DNA from: Limnoglobus sp.
Lineage (GTDB): Bacteria > Planctomycetota > Planctomycetia > Gemmatales > Gemmataceae
NCBI GenBank assembly: GCA_025353985.1
Contig: JANXNT010000696.1
Coordinates: forward strand, 1 to 39,924
Direction of reading: 5' to 3'
DNA: 39,924 nucleotides
Below are positions 16,255-26,600 of this stretch, piece after piece (position 1 is the first letter of the stretch; every line of letters begins with the position of its first letter). The notes below the pieces were generated by a model. That model made no database searches and was not told where the DNA came from. It worked only from the letters and a program-made list of their open reading frames with translations. The position numbers and the translations under genes were made by a program.

Positions 16255-18827
16255 TCGACCCATTTCTGCAACTGGCCGACGTGCTCGCCGGCCGCTCAGA
16301 GATTCCCGAAGCGGGTGGCGGGGCCTACCGCCGGATCTACCGCGCGCTCCGTAGCCTCCGCGGCGACGGGGCATACGCCCCCGGCACGGCGGACCTCGCG
16401 GCCCTCACCCGGCAGGTGCTGCGCTTCGAGCAGGAGCGGCAGGGCGGCAACTCGCCCCTGCTCGCCATCACGTCTGCCTCCCCTTGGCCCCGCCCCGACG
16501 AGTGCGAGTTGTTCGGGCTGGAGGTGATTCGATCGACGACGGCTGACACCACCTTACGTTCCGCTCGGTGGACACCCTCATGGGTGCCCGGTTCGGACTA
16601 CGAGCCCGTGGACCGCGAGGCCGCGGCCTTGGCCGAGAAGCGCGACTACGGCGAGCAACCCCCGGCCGACCCGTTTCTCGACCGGATCCCCTCGTACCCC
16701 CGCTACTACTCCGCCGGACAGCGGGAGGCGGTCCGGGCGGTTCTCACTGCCCCGAGCGGGGCTACGCTGGTAATCAACCTCCCCACCGGAGCCGGGAAGA
16801 GCTTGGCCGCCTACCTCCCCGCCCTCCTCGATCCGGCGGGCCTCACCGTGGTCGTCGTCCCCACGACCGCCCTCGCGATCGACCAGGGGCGCGCCGTCGA
16901 GGCTCTGGTCGGCCACCCGGCCGCATACCACGGCGGGCAGGACGAGTCGTCTTCGGAGAGGGACTGGGGGATCCGGTCCCGCATCAAGGCCGGAACCCAG
17001 AGGATCGTATTCGCCTCCCCGGAGGCGCTGCTCCGCTCGCTCGCAGCGCCGCTTTACGCTTCCGCCGAGCGGGGCATGTTGCGGATGCTGGCGATCGACG
17101 AGGCGCACATCGTCGATCAGTGGGGGGACGAATTCCGCCCGGAGTTCCAGGAACTCGCCGGGATGCGGAGGGTTCTGCTCCGTCGCAGCCCCGGCCCGAA
17201 GCCGGTAACCCTCCTGCTGACCGGCACCATGACCGAGCCGTGCCTTGACACGCTGGAGGCGTTGTTCGGCCGGCCCGGCCCGTTCGGGGTGGTGTCGGCA
17301 GCCCAACTGCGGCCCGAGCCGTCCTACTGGGTAGCCCGTTGCGCCGACGCGGCCTCCCGCGAGGAACGGGTGATCGAGGCGCTCCGCCACCTCCCCCGGC
17401 CGCTCGTCCTCTACGTCAGCAAAGTCCAGGACGCGGACGACTGGCTGGCCCGCGCACGCGGCCTGGGGTTCCGACGGTCCGCGGCCGTGACGGGGAAGTC
17501 GCCGGACCGATCCGAGGTCGTCCGGGCGTGGCAGGCGGACGACCTTGACCTCGTCGTCGCGACGTCGGCGTTCGGCCTGGGGATCGACAAGCAGGATGTC
17601 CGGGCGGTGGTCCACGCCTGCCTGCCCGAGCATGTGGACCGCTTCTACCAAGAGGTGGGCCGCGGGGGCAGAGACGGGCGGGCCTGCGTCTCCCTTCTGC
17701 TCACCGCCCCGGAGGATATCGACACCGCCCGGAGGCTGAACCGCAGGACCCTGATCTCGACCGATGAGGACAACGAGAACAAGGGGTACGAGCGGTGGCG
17801 CGTGATGTACGCGGGGCGGACCGATCTGGGCGGCGGCCGGGTGAGCGTCTCGCTGGCCGCCATCCCGGAGTACGGCTTCGGCCGTTTCGAGAACAGCCCG
17901 GCCAACGTCGCCTGGAACCTCAGGACGCTCACGCTGCTGGCTCGCGCGGGCGTGATCGAACTCGACGCGGAGCCCCCGCCGGCCCGGGAGGCGTTCGTGT
18001 GCGAGGGGGGCGAGATCGACGAGGAGCGTCTGCGTGAGGAGATGGAACGCCACCGACTGGAGAAGGTGATCAAGGTGTGCAGCGAGGACCTGCTGGACCT
18101 CCGCGGCACGTGGCGTGGCGGGATCGAGGAGGCCCGCACCCGCTCTTCCCGCGCTGCCGAGCGGGGACTCGGCCTGCTCGTGGGCTTCCTCGACGGTGCC
18201 CGGTGCGCCTCGGAATTGTTTGGCGAGGCGTACGGGGTGGCCGCCCGCGATGGGGAATCGCCCCGGGCGGGCATCTTCGTCTCCGCGAGCTGCGGCGGGT
18301 GCCCCTCGTGCCGCCGGAACGGCCGCGAGCCGTACGCGGGGGCCATGCCCCGCCCCGCGCCCCCGTGGCCCGCCTCCCGTCCCTCGTTTCCCGGCGAACT
18401 GGGCCGGCTGCTCGGCACCGCGGGGGAGGTTTACCTGTTCGACGACCGGCTCGGTGCAGCCGCTGGGGCGGAGCGACAACGCCGCGAGCGGCTCTTCCGC
18501 TACCTTTTGGCCGCGGGCTTCAGGACCGTCGTCGGGCGTCCCGAACGACTCGCGGATGTCCGCCCGCTTTGCGCGGGCGCGGACGCGCCGGTGGTGTTCT
18601 TCGCTGAAGAGTGGGAGCCACTCCACCTGCCCGCGACCCCGGCCATCGTCCTCGACCCCCCGGACCACGCAATCGTCTCACTCCTGGCGGGCGGGGCGAG
18701 GGTTCCGCTGGTCGTCTGGCTCGGTTCGGATAGGCCGGACCCAGGTAAGAGGCACTGCCTGCTTCGGCACACCATTGCGGGCAAGGCGTTCCGACTAGAG
18801 GAGTTTTGCACGGGGGTCGGACTATGA
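16251..18827 (+). CDS. dpdF: DpdF, RecQ-like DNA helicase
   Basis: An 858-residue superfamily 2 helicase. Walker A PTGAGKS is at 178-184, DEAH at 283-286 within IDEAHIVDQWGDEFRPEF (the RecQ motif II context), and motif VI EVGRGGRDG at about 469-477 after FGLGIDK. The first 150 residues are specific to the family. A Cys cluster (SCGGCPSCRRNG, near 680) may bind zinc. In dpd clusters this gene is DpdF. It overlaps dpdE upstream and dpdG downstream by 4 bp each, so production is tightly coupled. It probably unwinds or remodels DNA during restriction; in Salmonella it was not among the genes clearly needed for that phenotype, so its exact part is open. Confidence 0.88.
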   Translation: MIDPFLQLADVLAGRSEIPEAGGGAYRRIYRALRSLRGDGAYAPGTADLAALTRQVLRFEQERQGGNSPLLAITSASPWPRPDECELFGLEVIRSTTADTTLRSARWTPSWVPGSDYEPVDREAAALAEKRDYGEQPPADPFLDRIPSYPRYYSAGQREAVRAVLTAPSGATLVINLPTGAGKSLAAYLPALLDPAGLTVVVVPTTALAIDQGRAVEALVGHPAAYHGGQDESSSERDWGIRSRIKAGTQRIVFASPEALLRSLAAPLYASAERGMLRMLAIDEAHIVDQWGDEFRPEFQELAGMRRVLLRRSPGPKPVTLLLTGTMTEPCLDTLEALFGRPGPFGVVSAAQLRPEPSYWVARCADAASREERVIEALRHLPRPLVLYVSKVQDADDWLARARGLGFRRSAAVTGKSPDRSEVVRAWQADDLDLVVATSAFGLGIDKQDVRAVVHACLPEHVDRFYQEVGRGGRDGRACVSLLLTAPEDIDTARRLNRRTLISTDEDNENKGYERWRVMYAGRTDLGGGRVSVSLAAIPEYGFGRFENSPANVAWNLRTLTLLARAGVIELDAEPPPAREAFVCEGGEIDEERLREEMERHRLEKVIKVCSEDLLDLRGTWRGGIEEARTRSSRAAERGLGLLVGFLDGARCASELFGEAYGVAARDGESPRAGIFVSASCGGCPSCRRNGREPYAGAMPRPAPPWPASRPSFPGELGRLLGTAGEVYLFDDRLGAAAGAERQRRERLFRYLLAAGFRTVVGRPERLADVRPLCAGADAPVVFFAEEWEPLHLPATPAIVLDPPDHAIVSLLAGGARVPLVVWLGSDRPDPGKRHCLLRHTIAGKAFRLEEFCTGVGL

Positions 18828-19747
18828 GTCTGCTAACGGAAGCCTACGCGGTGCCGAGCGTTGTGCGGGGTGTTGTGCGGCACGTTCTGCACTCGCGGTC
18901 CCAGCGCGCCTCGCTCGATTCGCTCATGACTTTTCTCGCCCCCGACGCCGTAGAGACACACACTCGCCAACTCTCCACTGCAGGCCGGGTACTCACGTCC
19001 GAGTCCGACGCAGAGGCGAAAAAAACGACAGGCAAAGATCGCGTACGCAAGACCCTGAACGAGTGCCTACGGATGGGGCTTCTAACCCAGGAAGGCGAGG
19101 AAATTACCTTGGCCCCGTGCCTGCCCGAGGAATTCCGAAACCCTCTGACTGAGGATAGCTGGATCCCTTCGGCCATCTGTGGACTGATATTCGATCCGTC
19201 GAACGAGTCGAACCACGACCTGGGGCTGGCCATCGCTTGGTACCTCAGCCTCGACGCCGTCGCGCCGCCCGGCACTTGGCCGGAGGTCGAGAAACTGCTG
19301 CTGGACACTGGGATGAAGGAGACGCTGAAGCTCGGCGACGTCCGGTACCACATGCTCGAGGACTGGCTGTGCTACCTCGGGTTCGGCTGGACGCACGTCC
19401 CGTCGGGCAGGAAACTCGTACCGGACCCGACGGCCTACATTCGGCGCTCGCTCGGCGGCCTCTTCCCCTCCACGTTGCCCGACAGGCAACCTCTACCGGC
19501 CGTCATGGCCCGCCTCGCGGACGCTTGCCCGGTCTTCGAGGGCGGATCCTTGCGGTCGCGAGTGGACGCGGCCTCGGACGGCGCGACCCGGCTCTCCACA
19601 GCCACCGCGCTCGCATGGATGCGGCTGCGTGACGAGGGGGCGGTGGTACTGCACCACGAGTCGGACGGCCAGACGCTCATGCTCCCGGACGGCGACCAGG
19701 CCCAGCCCGTGTCGCATGTGACGGTGGTGCGCCGGAGAGAGGTTTGA
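18824..19747 (+). CDS. dpdG: DpdG-like protein
   Basis: A 307-residue protein whose start overlaps the dpdF stop by 4 bp (ATGA). Residues about 60-95 look like a winged-helix segment (RVRKTLNECLRMGLLTQEGEEITL), which would suggest DNA binding or protein docking. The rest is alpha-helical with no catalytic motif visible. Named DpdG by size and position between dpdF and dpdH. Salmonella dpdG is required for the restriction-like phenotype. It ends one base before the dpdH start and may be a docking or DNA-recognition partner for the DpdH ATPase; this pairing is inferred from order alone. Confidence 0.75.
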   Translation: MSLLTEAYAVPSVVRGVVRHVLHSRSQRASLDSLMTFLAPDAVETHTRQLSTAGRVLTSESDAEAKKTTGKDRVRKTLNECLRMGLLTQEGEEITLAPCLPEEFRNPLTEDSWIPSAICGLIFDPSNESNHDLGLAIAWYLSLDAVAPPGTWPEVEKLLLDTGMKETLKLGDVRYHMLEDWLCYLGFGWTHVPSGRKLVPDPTAYIRRSLGGLFPSTLPDRQPLPAVMARLADACPVFEGGSLRSRVDAASDGATRLSTATALAWMRLRDEGAVVLHHESDGQTLMLPDGDQAQPVSHVTVVRRREV

Positions 19748-19748
19748 C

Positions 19749-22700
19749 ATGTCGTTCGAGAATTTCGTCTGCTGGGATCCGGCCTGGGTGGACCAGGTGA
19801 TGAACACGGAGGCGCTGCAGCCCTCAGAGGCCGTGTTCCTCGCCGTCCACCACCCAGTGAAGATGGTGCGCACCACCCACGCCGCACTTTACCAGGGGCG
19901 GAACGACCCAGGGGCGCTGTACGCTGAGCAGCAGTTCATCGAGGACCTTCTCCGCCCGGAGGACTTCGCGTTCGTCCCGGTGATCGGCAAGGCCGGCAGC
20001 GGCAAGTCGCACCTCGTGCGCCGGCTCGCCCTGACGATCCCGAAGACCGCCAACCGTCACGTCCTGCTCATCCCGAAAGTGGACACCAACCTCTGGGACG
20101 TGCTGAACCGGATCCTCGACCTCCCAGGGGTGCGGGGCAACGCCTCCTTCGACGACTACCGGGCCTCGCTACGGAAGGCTAGGTCCGAACTGCGATCGGA
20201 AGAGCACGCGAGGGAGGAGTTGCTCAATAAGCTCGCCCTGGCTTGCGGCGTGAACGGGCCGCACAAGATGCAGGGACTGGCCCAGGTGCAGCACGACCTG
20301 GCGCAGAACCTTCCGAACCTCCTGTACGACCCGTTTTTCCGGGAGATCCTCCTCTCTGAGAAGGGCGTCATCGACCGCCTGGTCCAGCACACCATCGGCC
20401 AGTCCACCGCCGTCGAGCGCCTCGAAGAGCGCAGGGAGTTCAAGGTGGAGGACCTCCCCTTGAAGGCCTCGCACGTCAAGAAGGCGAGCTCGAAGGCCCA
20501 GAGCTTCTACGCCCGCTTGACCGGGATGGAGTTGCTCAAGACGGGGGCCGTCGAGTGGCTGAACCGGCACCTCAACACCGCAATCACCGAACTGCTCGAC
20601 TTCAGCGGCGATGCGCTCCTCCGGTTGCTGCTCGACGTCAGGACCTCGCTAGCGCGCGACGGCGTCGAGTTGGTCCTGCTCATCGAGGACTTCCAGAAGT
20701 GCCAGGGCATCGAACACCAGTTGCTGGAGGCGATCATCGCCAAGCCGCACCAGGAAGGCAGGGAGCGGCTCTGTTCCTTGCGGACCGTCCTGGCGTGCAA
20801 CCGGGGCTATTTCGACCAGGTGCCCGAGACGGTGCGGACCCGTGCGGATTTCTACGTCACGCTGGACCTGGAGTCGGCCCGGCGAGGTGAGAATGTCACC
20901 CCCGACGAGGTCGAGCAGTTCGTGGCCCGTTACCTCAATGCCGTGCGGCTGGGCAGGGACGCCCTCGTATCCTGGCACGCCGAGGCGCGTTCGAGCGGCG
21001 ACCCGGACGACGTGGTGCCGCCCAACCGCTGCGTCGGGTGTGAGCACAGGGCCAGGTGCCACGACTCGTTCGGTGAGAGCGGCGACCTGGGTCTCTACCC
21101 GCTTACACCAACTTCCATCGCGCGAATGGCCGAGCGCCAGAGCCCCGAGGGCTTCAACCCCCGCCTCATCCTCAAGGACGTGCTTAAGCCCATCCTCACC
21201 ACCTACGAGACCGACCTCCGCGAAGGACGCTTCCCGCCACTCGCCCTGGTCGATCATTTCAAGGGATCGACCCTCAGCGCGGCCGTGAAGTCGGAACTCT
21301 CCCGCCTGGACCCCAACCCGGCGACTCGCGACCGCCGCCTGGCCCTCCTCGACCTGTGGAGCAGCGGCTCGCGCGTGGTCGATCTGCACGAGGGCATCCA
21401 CGAGGCGTTCTCGCTGCCGCCGCTCGGCACCGTGCAGCCGCCCCCCGTCACGGCGGTCACCCCCGCCGCGGCTCCGCCTATACCAGTGCCCGCGCCGCCG
21501 GTTCCCGGGGCCGCGCCCGCCCCCGTTCGCACGACCGACCTCCCCGCCAACCTGGAAAAGATGCTGCGGGAGATAGACTCGTGGTCGAATAACGGAGTCC
21601 TCTTACAAGACACCGTCAACGCTTTGCGTAAGCCGATATTTGAATCCGTGCAGGCCCGAATCAACTGGGACGCCGAACACCTTGTGGAGGGCTTTTTCTG
21701 CGGCGCAGGGCGGCCCTTCAAGCAGACGAGCGTCAATTTCCACCGCCAGGACCGCCAGCAGATGCAGGCGGTCGTCCAGTTGACCGTCCCTCTCGACCCG
21801 GCCGCCCCGTACGCATTCACCGACGCCGCCATCGCGCTCCAGGGGTTGCTCCTCGCCGGCCACTACAAGGGGTGGAAGTTCCGCTACGGCAACCACCCCG
21901 GGAGTTTCTACCTCCGGCGGTACGCGGAGCAGCTCGGACGCTGGTCTGACTCGGTCCTTTCCCAAGTCCGCAAGCCGTCCAAGGGCTCGGCCGCCCCGTG
22001 GGACCCCGCTCCGGCCGCCGCGGAGTTGCTGGCGCTCGCCGCCCGGATGGTTAACCGGCCCGTCGCGAGCCGGACGACGGTCGATACGCAGATCAACGCG
22101 CTGTTCCAAAGCCTGGACGGGGCGTCAGTGGACCACCGGGCCTCCTCGTGGCGGGAACTCTTCATGGCCCTGCGCAACAAGCACGCAGCCCTCTGCGAGA
22201 TCGTGCTGTCGCACGCCGCATGCACCAAAGGCGGCAGTAGGCGAGTGCAGGTGATCGACTCCGCTCGGCTGACCAGGCCGCTGCTCGCCGTCCGCAAGGA
22301 CTACACTCCGCGCGAGCCACTTCCGCCGGACACCTGGGAGAATTACGGCGTACTCGCGAAGCTACGCGAGAAGGTGGCTGACCTGTTGGGTAAGGCGGTC
22401 TCGGAGGAGAAGGCGAGGCTGATCGCCTGGCACGAGCAGGCGGCCCTCGCCCTCGGTCCCGTCGATGGCCACGCCGCCATGGTGGAGGGGGTGCGGTCCG
22501 CTGTCGAGGCCGCCCGGGCTGATCTGGGGTTCGCGGGTGCCGGGTACGACAAGCTGGTGACCGCGATGGACGGGTTCAACTCCCGCCAGTTGTCCCAGTG
22601 CTTCGAGTCCGTTACCCGGATCAAGGTCCAGGAGGACCAGGGGGAACTTCTCCTGCTGCTCGGCCGCGACTACGGCGAAACGACCGCGGCGGCCGACGAG

Positions 22701-22868
22701 TTCGTCGGCCTCGCGACGCAGTTCCTGGAGAAGTACGAGACCCGCGTCACCAGCGACATCAAACAACTCACTGGTGCCGGTGAACTCAAGGCGACCCAGT
22801 CGGAGATCGGGGCCGCCTTCGACGACCTGCACGGGCTGCTGGGGAAGATCGAGGGGGGCGAGTCATGA
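19749..22868 (+). CDS. dpdH: DpdH, large P-loop ATPase
   Basis: A 1039-residue protein. Walker A GKAGSGKS is at 80-87 followed by HLVRRLA, with a Walker B-like VLLIED at about 308-313. A Cys/His cluster CVGCEHRARCH lies near 427-437, likely a zinc site. A Pro/Ala-rich linker at about 565-600 separates the ATPase half from a helical C-terminal half. The plan recalls the very large AAA-type ATPases of BREX (BrxC/PglY), but that is an impression, not a demonstrated relation. It follows dpdG by one base and overlaps dpdI by 4 bp. The probable role is an ATP-driven core of the restriction complex. The DpdH name rests on size, P-loop and order. Confidence 0.82.
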   Translation: MSFENFVCWDPAWVDQVMNTEALQPSEAVFLAVHHPVKMVRTTHAALYQGRNDPGALYAEQQFIEDLLRPEDFAFVPVIGKAGSGKSHLVRRLALTIPKTANRHVLLIPKVDTNLWDVLNRILDLPGVRGNASFDDYRASLRKARSELRSEEHAREELLNKLALACGVNGPHKMQGLAQVQHDLAQNLPNLLYDPFFREILLSEKGVIDRLVQHTIGQSTAVERLEERREFKVEDLPLKASHVKKASSKAQSFYARLTGMELLKTGAVEWLNRHLNTAITELLDFSGDALLRLLLDVRTSLARDGVELVLLIEDFQKCQGIEHQLLEAIIAKPHQEGRERLCSLRTVLACNRGYFDQVPETVRTRADFYVTLDLESARRGENVTPDEVEQFVARYLNAVRLGRDALVSWHAEARSSGDPDDVVPPNRCVGCEHRARCHDSFGESGDLGLYPLTPTSIARMAERQSPEGFNPRLILKDVLKPILTTYETDLREGRFPPLALVDHFKGSTLSAAVKSELSRLDPNPATRDRRLALLDLWSSGSRVVDLHEGIHEAFSLPPLGTVQPPPVTAVTPAAAPPIPVPAPPVPGAAPAPVRTTDLPANLEKMLREIDSWSNNGVLLQDTVNALRKPIFESVQARINWDAEHLVEGFFCGAGRPFKQTSVNFHRQDRQQMQAVVQLTVPLDPAAPYAFTDAAIALQGLLLAGHYKGWKFRYGNHPGSFYLRRYAEQLGRWSDSVLSQVRKPSKGSAAPWDPAPAAAELLALAARMVNRPVASRTTVDTQINALFQSLDGASVDHRASSWRELFMALRNKHAALCEIVLSHAACTKGGSRRVQVIDSARLTRPLLAVRKDYTPREPLPPDTWENYGVLAKLREKVADLLGKAVSEEKARLIAWHEQAALALGPVDGHAAMVEGVRSAVEAARADLGFAGAGYDKLVTAMDGFNSRQLSQCFESVTRIKVQEDQGELLLLLGRDYGETTAAADEFVGLATQFLEKYETRVTSDIKQLTGAGELKATQSEIGAAFDDLHGLLGKIEGGES

Positions 22869-23584
22869 TCCTCGAACGGTGCCAGACGCTCTCGGCCCGG
22901 ATCGCCGAGAAGAAAAAGCTCGAACAGAGCGTGACCCAGATCCGCAGATACCGGAAGGTCCGAGACGCCATCACGCAGCACAAGGTGCTGTTCACGCCGC
23001 TACACGGGGTCTCAACAGCACTCCGCGAGGCCGGCGTCAAGACGAGCGAGGTTCCCGCGGGTATAGCCCCGGCCCTCGCCGCGGTCGCGGCGGCGCGTGG
23101 CACGTTCCTACAGTCGGCCGAGTCGATCATCAACCCAGCGGCCTTCGCCGCCGCCCCGTTCGCCCAATCGCTCACGTCGGCCGCCGACGAACTCGAAGCG
23201 GCCCTCTTGGCTGCCTGGCAGCGGCACGTCGCGACAAAAGTCCCCCCTGCGAACCGCGACGTCCTCGACGCACTGGCGTCCGCCTTCCCGCGCGAGGTCC
23301 GAACGATCCGGCAGGGCGGCGAGAGGGTCGATCGGCTCCGCCAGATCCTGCCCGACTCCGTCGAACAGGTCCGGGAGATGGAGCGGGAGGCCGCCGTCCT
23401 ACAGCAGGCGTGGGGGCAACTGGGGGGAGGCGAGGTCCCCGCCCCGGTGCTGGCCTTCCTGAAGGCCGCCGCAACCCCGGCGGGAGCGGGGCTCGACCTG
23501 CTCACCGAGGTGGTCCGGTCCTGGCTGGAAGAACACAAGATCGTCCGCTCCTTCGCCATCCGCGTCGCCGGTTCGGTGCAATAG
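22865..23584 (+). CDS. dpdI: DpdI-like helical protein
   Basis: A 239-residue, almost entirely helical, Ala/Arg/Glu-rich protein with no catalytic motif. The first 40 residues (heptad-like Leu/Ile spacing) could form a coiled coil, as could about 155-190. It overlaps the dpdH stop by 4 bp (ATGA) and precedes dpdJ by 16 bp. Called DpdI only from its size and its place between dpdH and dpdJ. Salmonella dpdI is needed for restriction. A structural or adaptor role beside DpdH is the simplest inference. Confidence 0.68.
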   Translation: MILERCQTLSARIAEKKKLEQSVTQIRRYRKVRDAITQHKVLFTPLHGVSTALREAGVKTSEVPAGIAPALAAVAAARGTFLQSAESIINPAAFAAAPFAQSLTSAADELEAALLAAWQRHVATKVPPANRDVLDALASAFPREVRTIRQGGERVDRLRQILPDSVEQVREMEREAAVLQQAWGQLGGGEVPAPVLAFLKAAATPAGAGLDLLTEVVRSWLEEHKIVRSFAIRVAGSVQ

Positions 23585-23600
23585 GTCATCGGGGTATGTA

Positions 23601-26600
23601 ATGAGCACGGAACTCAACGCGCTGTCTCGGGAACTCCTGGAAAGGTTGGAGCGGGAGGAGGAAAAACTCCTCGCCTGGGGGGTCGTGGACGGCGGATTCA
23701 CCGAGTCGGAGGTCGATGGCATCGCGCAAGCGATCGTCGAAGATCGCGGCTCCGACCTGGTTGCGGCCGACCTCCGCCAGGCGCTGTTCGACCGCCGACT
23801 TCTGTTCGCCTTCCGCGAAGGTTTCCTGGAACCCCACCGCACCCGGATGGGCGAGGCGGTTCGGCTTTTCTCAAAGCTGCGCCAGATGTTCCCCAACCGC
23901 CCGTGGCGTCTCGCCCCGACGCTCGTCGCCGACTTCCGGTTTGCCAGGCGTCCGCGCCGATACCCACGACGGGAAATCGACTCGGACGGGGTCTTCGACC
24001 GCCTCGCCTCCGACCTCCGCCTGTCGGAAAGGCGGCGGCAGGCGCTGTCGGCCCTGCTCCGCATCGGAGAGGGCGACCCTCTCCGCCTCGCGGAGTTCCA
24101 GTTTCAGGCGACCCGCAGGACGCTCCTCGACCTCGAAGGGCGGTACAGTCGCGGCCTCATCGTGTGCGCCGGCACCGGGACGGGCAAGACGCTCGCGTTC
24201 TACCTCCCGGCGCTGACGCACCTCGCCGGCATCGTCGAGCGCAACGAGTTCTGGACCAAGGCGGTCGCGATCTACCCACGGAACGAACTGCTCAAGGACC
24301 AACTCTCGGAGACGTACGCGGAGGCGCGCAGGCTCGACGACCTGCTCCTGCGGCACACGGGCCGGAAATTGACGATCGCCGCCTTCTTCGGGGACACGCC
24401 GCGACAGGCCGCGGACCTAGCCCGGTACGGCAACTGGGGGGAGATGAGGGCCGGCGGGTTCGTGTGCCCCTTCCTCCGCTGCCCGAGGTGCGGGGGCGAC
24501 CTGCTCTGGCGGTCGTCCGACGCGGAGCGGGGGGTAGAGGCGCTCCACTGCGCCACGGCGTCGTGCGGTGCCTCGGTCGGCGGGGACGAGGTCATCCTCA
24601 CGCGGCAGAGGATGTGCAAGACCCCGCCGGACGTCCTGTTCACGACCACCGAGATGCTCAACCGGCAGATGAGCAACAGCCAGTACGGGCATGTGTTCGG
24701 GCTGGGGCCGAACACGCGGCGCCCGCACCTCATGCTTCTAGACGAGGCGCATACCTACACCGGCACCTCCGGCGCGCAGGCGGCCCTGCTCCTGCGGCGG
24801 TACCAGCACGCGGTCGGCTCGCGGATGCTGTTCACCGGCCTCTCGGCGACACTCCGCGGCGCGGCGGAGTTCTTCGGCCAACTCGTCGGGCTGCGCCCCG
24901 GCTCGGCGGAGGAGGTCTCCCCGAAAGAGTCTGAACTCGACCCCGAAGCCCAGAGCGTCGAGTACGTCATGGCGTTGAGAGGCGACCCCGTCTCCGGGAC
25001 TAGCCTCCTCTCGACCAGCATCCAGACGGCCATGCTGCTCCGCCGCGTCCTGGACCCGGCGGGTCCCTCGCCGAGCCTCGGCCTCTACGGCAGCCGCGTG
25101 TTCGCCTTCACCGACGACCTCGACGTCACGAACCGCCTTTACAACAACCTCCAGGACGCGGAGGGGCTCGACAGTTGGAACCGCCCGGCGGCGGGCGGGA
25201 CGGTCCTGGCCTCTTTGCGATCGGCGGCCCAGCCGGAGAACGGCATCAGGCTGCCTGCCGGCCAGTCGTGGCAGATGTGCGAAGACATCGGCCACCCGTA
25301 CGGGCTCGCCAGGCCGCTCCGCCTCAGCCGCACCAGCTCGCAGGACGCCGGCGTCGAGCAGGGGAGCGATGTCGTCGTCGCGACCGCCGCCCTGGAGGTC
25401 GGCTACAACGACCCCGACGTCGGGGCCGTCATGCAGCACAAGGCACCGAGGGACTGGGCGGCCTTCCTCCAGCGGAAGGGGCGGGCGGGCCGTCGGCGCG
25501 ACATGCGCCCCTGGACCGCAGTGGTTCTCTCTGACTACGGGCGGGACCGCCTCGCCTACCAGTCCTACGACCAGCTTTTCGACCCGGAGTTGCCCCTCCG
25601 GTTTCTGCCCGTCAAGAACCGCTACGTCCTGCGGATGCAGACTGCGCTCTCGCTCATGGACTGGGTCGCGCGCGAGCTTCCCCCCGGCACCCCGCAGGGG
25701 AGCGTCTGGGCCGACTTCAGCGGCCCGGAAGAGAGGACCGGGTGGTGGTGGGATAACGTCCGCGCCAGGCAGGGGCACGCACTCCGCATCCTCGGCGAGG
25801 TCCTCGACGGCGACGAGGCCCGCTGCAAGTCCCTCGAAAATCACCTCCGGCTCAGCCTCGGGCTCACCGAGGAGGAGACCCAGGCGGTCCTCTGGGACGC
25901 GCCCCGTCCGGTCATGACGGCCGTCGTGCCGACCATCCACCGCCGCCTGGAGACCGGCTGGCGGCGGGTCCGCGAGGGCAACGCGGAGCCGGCCCTCGAC
26001 CACCAGGTGCGCGACCACCCGCTCCCCGACTTCGTGCCGCAGCAGTTGTTCGGCGACCTTAACCTGCCGGAGGTGGAAATCGTCATCGCCCCTCAGCAGC
26101 GGGGGCAGGACGAGGAGTCCATCTTCATGCCCATTGTGCAGAGCATGAGGACGCTCGCGCCGGGTCGAGTCACGCGCCGCTTCGGCTACCGACACGCCTT
26201 CGCCCACCACTGGATGGCCCCGCCGGACCTCCAGTCCCCGGACCAGACCATGGCCGTGGAAGCGTACTGTGAGGTGTACGACGAGGCGGGGGCGTTCCAG
26301 GTCTGGGAGGGGGGCGCGGCGAGGGACGTCCGCTGCGTCCGCCCGTGGAAGCTCCGGCCGACGCGGCCGCCGGGCCAGGTCGCCATCACCTCGAACGCGC
26401 AGCTGGTCTGGCGGAGTCAGCTCGGGCCGGGCCGCGAGGACGAGCGGCTTTGTTTTGCCCCGCCGCGCGGTTCAGCCTGGGAGCCGATCCTCGCCCAGTC
26501 GGGGTTCTTCACGCACAACGACAGGAACCACGTCCTCGTTCGTCGGTTCGCCGTGGCCTCGCGCGCGAGCCTTTCGTTCAGGGACGGCAACACGGCGGAC

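Noticed and set aside
16578..18668. 696-codon open frame on the minus strand inside dpdF
   Set aside because: It is antisense to a gene with intact helicase motifs; in very GC-rich DNA the opposite strand often stays open. Its protein is Arg/Gly/Pro/Glu-rich without domains.
24738..26210. 490-codon minus-strand open frame inside dpdJ
   Set aside because: Same shadow effect; no domain, no ribosome-binding site, and it overlaps the DEAH-containing part of dpdJ.
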